Below, one piece after another: positions 44,562 to 57,900 of a stretch of DNA of 64,000 bases (the stretch's first letter is position 1; each line of letters opens with the position of its first letter). A model generated the notes under the pieces. That model was not told where the DNA came from, did no database searches, and was given only the letters and a program-made list of their open reading frames with translations. Location: positions 992,001-1,056,000 of the forward strand of contig NW_008805066.1 of assembly GCF_000004825.1 (NCBI RefSeq), in the 5' to 3' direction. The DNA is from Heterostelium album PN500. Taxonomy: Eukaryota > Evosea > Eumycetozoa > Acytosteliales > Acytosteliaceae. The translations under genes and the position numbers were made by a program.

Positions 44562-44886
44562 TTATCGATCATCTATTAATAACTGTTAAGTGATTGGCTC
44601 TTGATCAGTGTTCTGTGTTCGACTGTGGATTGAAATCAACTAGTTAGTCTCAAGTTTTCTTGCAGCACTTAACCTCTTTGACTCACAGTCCTTCTCTTCC
44701 TGTATATGGTCTTAATAACCGACGATGTACTTTTTTAGATTTAAGATTTCTTCCACTCACTCTGGTCTGTTGTCCAAAAACCTATTTTATTTTGTAAAAA
44801 AACAAATAAAAATAAATGTATGGTTAGAGTTTGTTGAAAGTAAAATAAATTTATATGGTATATCATAACTAAAAAATATTAATTTA
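44562..44886. other. Spacer
   Basis: No gene recognised; mixed composition with short interrupted frames. Confidence 0.35.
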
Positions 44887-46711
44887 TTAATATGTAATTG
44901 AAGAAGATGCACAAGAATCTCTATTGTGATTAATAATATGTCGAAAGGTTGGTTCACATTGATTGGATTCAATTGAATATTTGAAATTACAATCATTGGA
45001 TGAACCATATGAATAGATATAACTTGATGTTGGTGATTCTCGATGATACATCAACAAATGGATATTGTGCATTTACTAGATGATCAGCATTGAGATTGAT
45101 TGTTTGTTTGGTTTCAACATTGTATTTGATGAATCGTTTGTTTGTCATATCTAATATGAAGAAATTTCCATTGTTATCATGACATCCTGAGTATGGTTTG
45201 ATGTCAATTTGATGATCTGTTATCGTTCTATTTGTCAAATCGAATTGAAATAGCTTATTTTGATTGTATGATACTGAATATAATGAACCTTTGAATATGA
45301 TTGATGATACTTGCTCACCGTATACATCGGATAATTGATGATATGATTCAAATTTCATTGTTTTGATGTTGAACCGATCTATTCTATTATTTATATTAAC
45401 ACCATTCACCAAATAGATATGATCTTGACCATCATAACAAACTGATATATTTTGATCACCTTTGATTCCTTCGGTAGCACCAATATGTTCAATTGATTTC
45501 GATTTCATTGATATTTTAATCCATTTGTTTCGATTGTAAGCTCCACCGAATACATAGATATATTCACCAATTGAAACAATCGAGTTGTATGTACCATTAA
45601 ATTGATAATCAAACTTTAATTCTTCAATTGAATTGTTGTTTGATGTGTTGATCAGTGTTGCTCCTTTTAATCGGTGTGTTGTGAAAATATAAGATTGTTT
45701 ATTATCATTGTTGTTTGTTGTTGTTGTTGTTGTATTTATTGGTGATTCAGTTGATTTAATTAGATCAAGTTTGATTGATTGTTTAATGATTGAATTCAAT
45801 TGATTGAAATCAGGTTGTTTGATTGATAATTTATATGATGATAATCTTAAGTTATTATTGTCTGTGTTTGTTGTTGATTCATTGAATTGATTGTTGTATT
45901 TATGAATGATATCTAATAATAATGATGATGAATCTGAGGAATCTTGTTTGAGAAGTTCATCAATATTGAAATAATTATTATATTCATTGAATAATGTTTG
46001 ATTGTTATGATTGATGAATGATTGTAATGATGAACTTGTTGTTATTGATTCCATTATTGTTTTTGTTGAATATAATGTTGTTGTATCTGTTATAATTGAC
46101 TTATCTTCGTTATTACTATTATCACCATTACCACTATCATTATCATCACTATTATTAATATTATTTAATTTATTAAATATATTGATAATATTTATTAAAT
46201 ATTTTAAATGATTAACATTATTATCGATTTGATTTGTGATTGTATGTTTATCATTGATTATATCTTTATTTAGTTTTTTTTCTTCTATGATTAGATATTG
46301 ATGTAATTGTTCAAAGTGTTGTTTGATTTCATTCTCTGTTGTTGATAATCTTTGATATCTGGATGTCGATGATCTTAATGATTCCCAAAGAGATTTAAGT
46401 TTATTGTTGATTTGTGATTTGAAACTATTACTATTATTAGTACAATTATTATCATTAGTACTATCATTACTATTACTATTATTATCACTATCATTATTAA
46501 TATGATTATTGGTTGTTGTTGTGGTGTCAATAATATCATCTAATTTTAATGTACTTAATGAATGTTTGATGTCATCGATATCTTCCATTTTATCTGCATG
46601 ATCAGGATGATCTTTGCTATGTTTGAAGATACATTTTGAACACATCAAACAATTACATTGATAACAAATGAATTCAAATGATCTTTGATGATTTGCACAT
46701 TTCATTGTCAT
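44887..46711 (-). CDS. B-box/coiled-coil/propeller protein with a C-terminal frameshift
   Basis: The B-box, coiled coil, linker and most of the propeller are intact from 46711. Near 45050-45058 one extra base (ACATCAACAAATGG where the paralogues have ACATCACAAATGG) shifts the frame, so the main frame ends at 44993 after 572 residues with a foreign tail (DVSSRITNIKLYLFIWFIQ). The normal ending (YHRESPTSSYIYSYG to CASSSITY) reads on in another frame to 44887. Either the gene lost its last propeller segment recently or this is an assembly error. It is closest to the 40315 copy, with windows GGAYNRNKW, LSDVYGEQ and SYNQNKLF. Confidence 0.8.
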
Positions 46712-47783
46712 GATTAACTTTCTTTATGTATTTATAAATCAAACTTTATTTTAAAAAATGAAAAGAACAAAATTAACTTTTTTTTTTTTCTGAAGAGAAT
46801 AAATCATATTATAATACAACATTTAACTACTTAATTTTTTATAAAACAAAATTAATTTTGTTGAAAAGTGAACATTTAAGTTTAAAAATAATTTTGTTGA
46901 TAAACATTTAAGTTTAAAAAATGTGAAGGTTAAAATTAACATAAATGTTAATGTTAATTTTTGTGTAATCAACCACTTTAACTTGTCTTAACTGAACTAC
47001 CTAAGATAAAAAGACAAAAATGTTAAAGACCAATTTATAACTTAACATGTAATAGATTAGTTTCTCTATTATCATCTTAACCATAAGTCAATTATTATTA
47101 TTGTTATTATTGTTTTTTTTATTATTCATATCACTTATCAATATCGGAGATATACAGTTGAGAAAGAGGGTTATTTGTGTAAAATCATTGTTTTTTTATT
47201 AATTAAATTTAATAGCTTTAATTAAAAACAAAATTGTATATTTAATTTAGCATTAGCTTTAATGAATATAAAATGTTATAACTTTTTAAAGTACATTAAA
47301 TTAACAAAATGAAGTGACTTCATTGGAAGATGGATCTTCGGAATTCTACTATTGTATTGCATCAAAAGGATTTCTACCTCACAGATTTATAAAAGCAGAT
47401 GAAGGAGTGGCTCCTATGCTACTGGTCAGCATTGCTAAGTGATTGAACAGAGTGGAGGTGATATTTTAGTTTTTAATTAATATCATCATGTTAATTAATA
47501 TTAGTAACGAAAATAAATCAAATTTCCGCATGTGAATGATATTTATATTGTACACAGTCATTATCTCTTTCTTTTTATTTAATTTTTTTGAATATTTCAA
47601 ATTTTAACGGTTTTTTTTTATGTTCATAATGCGATAAAAAACATAAACAAAGAGAAGATCTTGAAAAAACATATTTTTATTTAAATTGAGAAATTATTTT
47701 AAATAATCGATCGATTTTAAAAATACTATGTATATAGATAGATAATCGAGAATATAATATAATAACCAATATATATAATAATA
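46712..47783. promoter_or_regulatory. Divergent upstream region of a B-box gene and rpc2
   Basis: AT-rich region between genes transcribed away from each other. AACATTTAAGTTTAAAA occurs twice near 46870-46920, related to the motif in front of the other B-box copies. A 45-codon coding-like frame (47305-47442, with EFYYCIASKGFLPHRFIKAD) sits in the middle without a start codon and is probably a relic. Confidence 0.4.
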
Positions 47784-50700
47784 ATGAGTAATAACAGTAG
47801 TTTAAAATCACCATATCAAAGTGGATCAATGGATGATCTCTATGATGAATCAAAACTAACAGATCATATAAAACCAATTGAGGTATGTTAATTAACATAT
47901 GTTATCTATTGAGATAACTACTTTGATCTATTTCTATTTCAAACAAAACTAACTAAAATGAATGAAACCTAACATAATATATTAAACAATAAAATAGGAA
48001 AAATGGAAATTGGTACCTGCATTTCTAAAGTGTAGAGGTTTAGTTAAACAACATATAGATTCATTCAATTTCTTTATAAATGTAGAGATGAAAAAGATTG
48101 TTAAAGCAAACGAAAAACTAACAACTGAAGTTGATCCTGCATTTTATGCAAAGTATGTAATATAATGATAGAGAATAGAGAATAGAGAATAGATAAGAGA
48201 GTAGATCAGAAAGAATATAGATTGATATTAACTACCTACTTTTGAAAACATACAATAGGTTTACAGAGATTCAAGTTGGAATGCCAGCTTTGACAGAGGA
48301 GAACTATGAATCGGTATCGATGACACCACAAAAATGTAGATTAAGAGATATGACATATAGTGCACCGATCACGGTGAATCTAGAGTATGTTCGAGGCAAA
48401 CAGATCGTCGGACGTAAGAATGTGGTGATTGGACGTATACCTATTATGTTGCGGAGTTCGAATTGCGTGTTGACCAACAAGTCGCACGAGCAGCTGGCGA
48501 ATCTCGGCGAGTGTCCGTTGGATCCCGGTGGCTATTTCATTGTGCGTGGCAATGAGAAGGTGATCTTGAATCACGAGCAACTCTCAAAGAATCGTATCAT
48601 CATTGAGACCGACGCCAAGGGTGTGCCGTGCTCCACTGTGACGTCGTCGACACACGAGAGAAAGTCGCGTACTTCGATCATCATGAAACACGGCAAGCTC
48701 TACCTCAAACACAATACATTCGCAGAGGATATTCCCGTGGTCATTTTCCTCAAGGGTATGGGAGTGGAGACTGACCAGGAGGTAGTGCAACTAGTGGGTT
48801 CCGAGGAGATCTTCCTCGATGCGATAGCGTCGTCGCTCGAGGAGTGCAACAAGTGTAAAGTTCACACTCAGACGCAAGCACTCGATTATTTAGGTGCGCG
48901 CATCAAATCGATACGTAAACCATGGGGAATGAGCAAGAAATCAAAGTCGGAGGAAGCAAAAGATATTCTGGCGGGTGTCGTCCTGAATCATGTGCCGGTG
49001 AGGCGTTACAATTTCCGTTTGAAGGTTATCTACGTCGCGCTGATGATACGTAGAATTATCATTGCTACAAAGGATCGTTCCACGCTGGACGATAAAGATT
49101 ACTATGGTAATAAACGTTTGGAGTTGTCGGGTCAGTTGATCTCGCTGCTCTTTGAAGATCTCTTTAAGAAGTTCCTGGCGGAACTAAAGAAAGCGACGGA
49201 TCAAGCTATCCTAAAGCCAAACCGTGCGATGGTGTTTGACTTTGCATCGATCATCAGAACAGAGACTCTAACCAATGGATTCGTTCATGCTATCAGTTCG
49301 GGACAGTGGAACTTGAAGCGTTTCAAGATGGAGCGTTCCGGTGTGACGCAGGTACTTTCGCGTCTCTCTTTTATCTCGGCGCTCGGTATGATGACGCGTA
49401 TTCAATCGCAATTCGAAAAGACGAGAAAGATTTCTGGACCGCGTTCACTGCAACCGTCGCAATGGGGAATGTTGTGTCCGTCGGACACTCCGGAAGGTGA
49501 AGCTTGTGGTTTGGTAAAGAACTTTGCGCAGATGACACACGTCACCACCGATGAGCCGGAAGGTCCGCTACTTCGTTTGGCATACAATCTGGGTGTCCAG
49601 GATATTCTGTTGATTACCGGTGAGGAGTTGAACAGTAGAACAGCATTCCTTGTGTTTTTGAACGGTCAGATCATCGGTATTCACAACTCACCGACACTCT
49701 TTGTAAATACTCTGCGAAAGATGCGTCGTGCCGGTCGTATCCGTGAGTTTATCTCGATCTGTAAGAATGAAGCGCACAAAACAGTCAGTATAGCTTGTGA
49801 CGGTGGTAGATTGTGTCGTCCAATGATCATCGTGGAGAACGGACGTCCTCGTGTCCAGCAATTCCACATCGAAGAACTGAAGGACGGACTGCGAACATTC
49901 GACGATTTCATTCGTGAGGGTTTGATAGAGTATCTCGACGTCAACGAAGAGAACGACTCTTTTCTGGCGTGGAATGAATCCGCTGTCAACAAGACAACGA
50001 CACACATGGAGATTGAACCGTTCACTCTGTTGGGATGTGTATCCGCCCTGATTCCATATCCTCACCACAACCAGTCGCCACGTAACACCTACCAATGTGC
50101 TATGGGTAAGCAAGCGATCGGTGCCATCGCCTACAATCAGTTGTCGCGTATCGACACACTCCTCTACCTGTTGGTCTATCCACAACGACCGATGTGTCAG
50201 ACGAGAACACTAGAACTGGTCAACTACGTCAAGTTGCCAGCTGGTCACAACGCGACTGTCGCCGTCATGTCATATTCCGGTTACGACATTGAAGATGCGT
50301 TGGTTATGAACAAAGCATCGTTGGATCGTGGATTCGGTCGTTGTATCGTTTTCAAGAAGCAAGTATCCGCAGTCAAGAAGTATGCCAATCAGACGGCGGA
50401 TCGTATCATTCCGCCCAACGCAGAGACTTCGCGTCAACCAAAGTTTGCGCTTCTCGACGAAGACGGTATCGCCAAACCCGGTGAACTTGCACAGAAAGGA
50501 CAGATCCTCATCAATAAATACTCACCAATCAACACCGTCGACATTGTCGCCAACTCTGACAAGATTCCCGATTCCGGTTACAAGTCGTCGTACACCGCCT
50601 ACAAATATGAGAATCCGGCATTCGTCGACAAGGTTATGTTGACAACGGGCGATGACGATCAACTGTTAATCAAGTTGCTAATGAGATCCACTAGACGTCC

Positions 50701-51424
50701 GGAACTCGGTGACAAATTCTCGAGTCGTCACGGACAGAAGGGTGTCTGCGGTATCATCGTCAAGCAAGAGGACATGCCATTTACCGACCTCGGTATCTGT
50801 CCCGATATTATTATGAATCCTCACGGTTTCCCATCGCGTATGACCATCGGAAAGATGATTGAGCTGCTCGCCGGTAAAGCCGGAGTTCTCCGTGGTGGAT
50901 TCGGCTATGGTACGTGCTTTGGCGGTGACAAAGTCGAAGACATCTCCAAGGTGCTCATCTCCAAGGGATTCAGTTACGGTGGTAAAGATTACGTTACCTC
51001 GGGTGTCACCGGTGAACCGTTGCAATGTTTCATCTTTTTCGGTCCGATATTCTATCAGAAACTCAAACACATGGTTATGGACAAGATGCATGCACGTGCA
51101 CGTGGTCCAACTGTGACGCTGACACGTCAACCCACCGAGGGTAGAGCACGTGGTGGTGGTTTGCGTCTTGGTGAGATGGAGCGTGATTGTCTCATTGGTT
51201 ACGGAGCGAGTGCATTGATTATGGAGCGTCTCATGATCAGCTCCGATCGTTTCACAGTGTACGCATGCAAGAAGTGCGGATTCCTCGGTTACGAAGGTTG
51301 GTGTCAATACTGTAAATCGACACTCCAAGTATCGACCCTCCAAATTCCCTATGCATGCAAACTTCTCTTCCAAGAACTACAAGCAATGAACATCGTACCA
51401 AAATTGAAACTTGAAGATGCATAA
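47784..51424 (+). CDS. rpc2: DNA-directed RNA polymerase III second-largest subunit
   Basis: Three exons, 47784-47882, 47998-48152 and 48259-51424 (GT-AG, frame kept), give 1139 aa, the usual size for RPC2/POLR3B. It forms, with RPC1, the active centre of the nuclear enzyme that makes tRNA, 5S and U6 RNA. Family blocks in order: [92 protein letters not shown], the hybrid-binding [29 protein letters not shown], and the C-terminal zinc site [17 protein letters not shown]. Pol III-specific features distinguish it from RPB2 and RPA2. The coding part is markedly richer in G/C than the spacers. The first exon is 33 codons and encodes a polar tail. Confidence 0.96.
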
Positions 51425-52511
51425 AACAAACAAACAAACAATCAAACTTACAACCCGAATCAATCAATTTTAAACAACAACAAACTTACCATCATTATTT
51501 TAAATAATGAAAAATCGATTCAAAATAAAAGAATAAAAATTTATTTATTTCATTAAAAAACAATTGATAATAATTATAAATTAAACAGATTTATTACTTT
51601 ATTTCTTTATTTTATAATAAATATTTATAATTACAATTATTTTAATCATTAACTTCAAAGTTAGTTATAAATTTTGTTGTATTTTGTTAACAAAATATGT
51701 AATTTATGTATTTCATTAAATAATAAATATTTATTATCAATTACTTTTTAACTAAACACAATCTAATTTTTAAAAAAATAATATTTATTTCTTTTTGTTT
51801 CTTAACAGTAACCACTAGTTGGAATTTAAAACTATCTTTTTGAAATTAATGATTAAAATAAATGTAATTTTAAATAAAGTAACAAATAAAGATATAAATC
51901 TGTTTATTTTGTGATTTGGAAGTTCAAAAAAAATAAAAAAAAATATAAAAAACCCATTCTGAAAATCAAAATTTTGAAAATTTAAAAAAATATAACCATT
52001 TTGTTATTTAACTTTTTTTATAAACATATAAATATAAACCACAACTATATTTAATATAAATTACAATCATCTTGTGGTTTTTATTATTATTAAAGAAAGG
52101 TTTTTTAGATTTAGTTAATAACTCTTCATCTTTTTGAATTCAAGATCAAATCAAATCAAAATCAAACATCACACAGTTCATTCAGTTTTTTATTAAATTT
52201 TAAATAAAAAAATAAATTAAAATTAAAATCAAAATTTACAAAAACAAATAAAAAAATAAATAAAATACTATAATAATAATATAATATCTTTCTTTATCTA
52301 TCTTTTAAAGTTAATATATATATAAAGAAAAAAATCAATCATTTCTAAATATATTACATTACACCCCCAAAAACAAAACAAAACAAAACAAAACAATCAA
52401 CCCACTTTTATTTAAACATACGCTACACTACTACATTTCATTAATCACATCACATTATTATAAACAACCCATAATTTTATTTTTAATTTCAAAAAAGTAA
52501 ACAAAAACAAT
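51425..52511. promoter_or_regulatory. Spacer between rpc2 and the TFIIA gene
   Basis: About 1.1 kb of almost pure A/T with homopolymer runs. AATAAA-like signals near 51531 fit the end of rpc2. The last few hundred bases, including CAAAACAAAACAAAACAA near 52373-52394, are the upstream region of the TFIIA gene. No gene is seen. Confidence 0.4.
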
Positions 52512-53778
52512 ATGAGTGTCACATCAGTATATAGATACATCATTGATGATGTTATTAGAAATATCAGAATCGAGTTTGTCAATGAGGGTCTTGAGGATAG
52601 AATTATTGCTGAATTACAACATGTAATATCTTACTATTTGAGTTTTATAAAACATACACTCACATACTAATACTGACAAATATCAATATTATTATTATTA
52701 TTCTTATTAGATGTGGGAATCAAGATTGATGCAATCTGGAGCTGTACAGGAACCAACACCACCACCATCAACTACTTCCACAACAACAACTGCAGGTACA
52801 CCAGTTGCAAACATATCGACTGCCGCCACTACCGCTGCCAATAAAGATTCATCACCAACATCGACATCCACTTCAAATTCACCACCAAACAACAACAATA
52901 GTAGTTCAACCACAACAACCAATACAACACCATCATCCGATATAACAGTAAGTGTATATTACGTTTAAGTTGTTTTGCTTTTGACATTAATTATATTGAC
53001 TTGTTTTGTTATGTTATGTTTTGAATAGCCCGAACATGTTAGATCGACATTAAATACATTGAGACAATTTAATAATATACCAGGAGCACCAATAACAACA
53101 ACCACTACAACTACCACCACAACAAATGCACCACCACCATCAGCAGCAGCAAACAACAACAATAATCTACCATCAAACTTTGGAAGACCATCACAGTTTA
53201 TGCCACCAACAAGAGAGTCTGGTGGATTGCCACATATGGAGTTACCAGCACCTGGTTCCTCTCATTCACTGCGTTCCATCATGAACATCCCTCAGAACGA
53301 CGGTTCCTCAGAGGAACCACCACAACACACAAAAGAATATATAGACAATTTAGTTTTACAAAAGATAAAAGACAGAAAACAAGATATAGAATGTAGTTTT
53401 AGTATTAATATTCCTCAATTGGATGGTAACGATGATGAATTAGATGATGATTCTTTAGTAAGTAAAATTATTATTATTATTTACATTAATAATAGTAGTA
53501 ATAACTAACAAATTAAATTAATTTAATATATATAGTTGGAAGAACATCGTCCAGATAATAATAATAATAATAGTAATATCGAGTCATTGGGTAGTGATTT
53601 GGATGACGACGAAGACAATGATCCAGATCCTGTGATTGAACACTTTGTATTGTGTCAATATGAAAAGGTTACCAGAGTAAAGAACAAGCGTAAATGTAAT
53701 TTCAAAGACGGAGTCATGCATCTCAACGGACGTGACTCTTTATTCCACAAAGCAAACGCTGAGTTTGTTTGGAAATAA
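52512..53778 (+). CDS. gtf2a1: Transcription initiation factor IIA large subunit (alpha/beta)
   Basis: Four exons (52512-52622, 52711-52947, 53029-53457, 53536-53778), all phase 0 with GT-AG introns, give 339 aa. TFIIA stabilises TBP on the TATA box. The N-terminal domain reads SVYRYIIDDVIRNIRIEFVN and MWESRLMQSGAV, matching the four-helix bundle of TFIIA-alpha. The middle is Thr/Asn/Pro/Ser-rich and poorly conserved, as in the family. An acidic stretch precedes the C-terminal beta-barrel domain (FVLCQYEKVTRVKNKRKCNF and DGVMHLNGRDSLFHKANAEF), which contacts TBP and DNA. Intact; length is normal. Confidence 0.95.
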
Positions 53779-53869
53779 ACAATCAAACAACCAACTTTCA
53801 ACATTCAACATAAGACAACTAGCTCACCAATCTTTTTTATTTTTATTTTATTTTTTATTATGACATTAT
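53779..53869. other. 3' flank of the TFIIA gene
   Basis: Short AT-rich stretch; nothing else seen. Confidence 0.3.
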
Positions 53870-54560
53870 ATGTCTAAATCTATTGAGAATCGTGTTAGTA
53901 TAGATGATAGTTTCGAAGATGTTCAACAACTCGATCGATTATTCAAAGTTCTGATTGGTCAGATCAATAAAATACAAGATAGTTTTATTCATTTAAAATT
54001 AATTATTTATTATTTTTAAAAGATTATAATAACATTAAATTTTAATTCATTGTATTGAAGATTGATGGTTTGAATTTGTTTGATTAAAGAGATTAAAAAC
54101 AACTGTAGGTTCTAAATAAAACTTATGAAAATCAGATAATAAAAAGAATAATAATTTGAAACGTAATAGAGTGTCATTCTGTATGTCTTCTCTTTCATAC
54201 AGTCTTATCTACCATTGGCTAAACTAAACTATGTTTTAATTTAATAATGCTAAATACCTTACTCTAAACTTGCTGTTACTTTTGATATTATTCTTTTTTA
54301 TCTAAAGTGATTATTATTAAGAGAATTTAATGTTTTAATTAATTGGAAATCCAAAGCCTCTTTAGTTTGTTTGAAGACTTTCAAAAAATTTAGAAAAACC
54401 ATATGAATCAATCGCTGATCAAACCAACAAACACTATTTCGAAAGTAGATAAACAGCAGTAGTCAATAGTTGCATCACTTTGGTCATGCCAACTTAAAGA
54501 TAATTAAAATCGAATTACAAAAACAACCAACATTCAACATAACTCATCATGATTACTTTT
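53870..54560 (+). pseudogene. Decayed partial copy of the separase gene
   Basis: The frame from 53870 (MSKSIENRVSIDDSFEDVQQ then LDRLFKVLIGQINKIQD) is a diverged copy of separase exon 1 (GSFEAIFEDVQRLRSIVQRS). About 600 bases on, the string near 54468-54505 (GTTGCATCACTTTGG, then CAACTTAAAGATAATTA) resembles separase exon 7 (VASLCQLKDNN). The sequence between has many stops. This looks like an old tandem duplication lying directly upstream of the live gene. Confidence 0.55.
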
Positions 54561-54954
54561 TTCCTATTTATACAAGAAGCTTCTTGATTGTTGTTTTTCT
54601 TTATTAAAAGAATCGATTGAAGTTGCGCAAATTCTAAAGAAAAATAATCAAATAAAATGACCAAATCAAATAAATAAATGATTGAACCTATCTATTAATA
54701 TCTTTGAGAAAAATGATCGTCAAACGAGGAATCAAAAAAAAAAAAAAAAAGGCGCCTTTTTTTAAAATTTTTATTTATTAACCACCATCAAAACAAAGTA
54801 ACAATCAATTGAATCTTTTGCAAATAGAAGATATCAATGTGTAAATAATATAATAATAATAATAATTATCAATATCAATATCAATTATTAATATCAAGTT
54901 CAGTTTCATTTCTACCAAATTATTTATTATAAAATATAATAGTTTATATAATAA
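54561..54954. promoter_or_regulatory. Upstream region of separase
   Basis: AT-rich sequence with an A run near 54735-54752 and ATAATAATA repeats near 54850. The promoter is presumed here; no defined motif. Confidence 0.35.
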
Positions 54955-57900
54955 ATGGATAAGCTAACCGATGGTAGTTTCGAAGCGATATTCGAAGATG
55001 TTCAACGACTAAGATCGATTGTTCAAAGGTCTGCTTCATCCGATCAACAAATACAAGATCGTTTCAAGCAATTAATAATTACAAAGTAACTATTAGAGCT
55101 ATTTTACTTTATTTATAACCATTCATTGATTTTTTAACGCCATCTATCTATTTTGTATGTAAATTAGAAATGTAAATGATAAATCATTGAATGTATTCTC
55201 TGATTCCGTACAGAAATGGTTGGAATCTGCACTGAAAGAGAAGTTACCGTTGAAAGAGGGTATGTCGACGCTGATCAGTTGTTATCGAATGGTATTGGAG
55301 ACTGTCAACAGCAGAGAGTCAGCGATGGCTCGTGGCAATCCACTGCATTTCAAAAAGTGGTTACAGTTGATCACCCTAGTAGCAGAGTACAAACAGAGTC
55401 AGTTGGCAATCGAATTGGCCGATCAATTCGCAGTGATTCTCAGTGAGTGTCGCGAACTCTATCCCAACGCCAAAGATCCACAATTCTATCAGAAACTATT
55501 CCTACATCTAAATTATATTAAAATGCAACTCTACGATGAATTATTAATGACTTTTTCAACCAAAGTAAGTGAATTCATTCATATATGTATATATACATTA
55601 TTTTTTTCTAATCATTCCATTTCCATTTTTATTCCAGAAAATAAGTGAAATATTATCAAATTGGTTGGAAATAACATCGACTTTAGTAACAACAATAACA
55701 ACAACAACAGAAAACAAACCAAATTTCAATGATTCTCTATTTCCAAAATATTATAATAGATTATTATCATTTGATTCAAATATTAGTATGTATAATATGA
55801 CAATACAGAGTAGTGACCAACTTCTAAATTTATTAATATTTTTATAAATTATTATATTTTAAAATAGTTTCTGGAAATGTAGATGTCTATATACAATTTA
55901 TTTATTTTACATTTACGATATTAAGTAAATCTAAACAATCGATGTTTTTAAATAACAAACTTTATCTATTTTATAGAAGAGCATATAAACTTGGTAAGTT
56001 TCCAATAACAACAGCAACAATGAAAAACAAATATTAATTAACACATAAACATTAAAACTGTATATAGTTACACAATTAAATATATTAGCATCAGTTATGG
56101 AATGTTTATTATCAATAACGACAGAGAATAGTGAATCAATCAGCGCATTACCATTCGATATCTATAATTTAATATGGATGCATATTCATTCAAATTTCTT
56201 TATTACAAATAGTATAAATAATGTAAAGTATCCTATTTTTTATTTTTATTTTCAATAACCAAAATAACAAAGTTATCTAACAAAATATTTTTACATTTTA
56301 AATGTTATATTTACAGAATGAAACATATCAAAACAATGCAATAGAGATTATTGACAAGTCTAATCACTTAGTCAAACATATGAAGTCACAACCACAATCA
56401 AAGATATTCACTCTCGATATTCTACTACTCCAAATTACAAATCATCTTGGTAAATTGAGAGTTTACTTTTCACAATTGTTGAAACATTCAACAACAACAA
56501 TCAATTCAAATTTAAAATCAAGTATGTATGACTAAACTTATTATAAATTGATTAGTTAGTTAATAAGAAGTTAATTTATTAATATTGTTATTATTTTCTT
56601 TTAAAAAAGTTGAACAATCAATTATAAATATATTGGTTGAATTGGAATCTATTGTAAATACAACAACAACAACAGCAACAAAATCAAAAGATAGCGATAA
56701 ATTAGCATTTCAAATCGATCAAATCAATACTATAGAATCGAAAGTGGATACTCTCAGATCGTTTAGAATGAGTGTTGATTGCTACAACCATATCGTTGCA
56801 TCACTCTGTCAGCTCAAAGATAATAATCTATTTGAATCGATTGCAACCAAACTCTCTGTTATATATCAACTTCCAATACTTCAAATCCAATGGCTTAGAA
56901 CACTAGAACAATTCGATCCAATAATTACAAAGGTAAAAAATAACAAATAATAATATTATATTTATCAAAATACATAATACTAAAATTTATTACAATTGTT
57001 TTGTTTAGAAATATTTAATTGATATGGCACAGTTTCATGTTAGAGTATTGATATCTAATTTCTCTGTTGAGAAGCTAATAGCGTTGTTGAAGGAGCCGAT
57101 GATACGATTGGTGGATTACTATAGTGCGTTGGCCGATCAAGGTGTTATTGAGGTGGAGGAGTTGGTCCGTTTGTTGCATTTGGTCAGTGCCAAGATATCG
57201 AAACAAGACGCCGACACTGAGAATGCCATTGAGTATCTGGAGAAGGGCTACCTGGTGAACAAGAAGATCACACCTCGCAATCCAGAGAAGTTGTTACAAC
57301 AAGGTTACCGACTGGTTCGTCTACTCTTTAAGTACAATCAACATCAACGTTCATTAAAGTATACATCCGATCTTATTCAATGGTATTTCGAATCGAAATT
57401 CAATACTCTACTAGATAGTAACAATAGCGGCAATTTGGAGTTGGAAATAGATATCAATCAATTGAGGTCAATGTTTATGCCTGTACCACCTAGATATCAA
57501 CAACAACAGCAACAACAGCAGCAACAACAAGAAGATTCACAACAATCAACAAACATAACGATACATTCAATTCTGAAACATTTCATAAGATGCCAATTTG
57601 CGATGTTGGAACATCATCAACAAAACGATGATGATGATGATAATGACGAAGCGGTGTTTACTGTTAGTGATATTCCTTTCATTGTGGATTTAATTAGAGA
57701 TTTACCAGTACTGTTCCAAGTGAATTGCAATGATTTAATTATCAATATGTATAATTCATTGGACACCATTGACAATGCTATTAGAATAGAGAATATCGAG
57801 AGAATTCTAGCGAGTGTAGACGTTGATGAACAACCTGTTCTTGCAAGTCGGTATCTTGTTGAACATGCCAAGCTACTGAGATTGCATCCCGGTCAATCAT

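Noticed and set aside
47305-47442. 45-codon frame without a start codon (EFYYCIASKGFLPHRFIKAD)
   Set aside because: Coding-like composition but no start, no splice sites and no recognised family; mentioned only within the spacer entry.
50678-51373. 231-residue antisense frame
   Set aside because: Shadow of the highly conserved RPC2 C-terminal region; the sense strand explains it fully.
52465-52480. ACCCATAA, similar to the upstream element of dictyostelid small RNA genes
   Set aside because: It lies about 40 bases before the TFIIA start codon with no RNA-like structure downstream; a single 8-base match in AT-rich DNA is weak.
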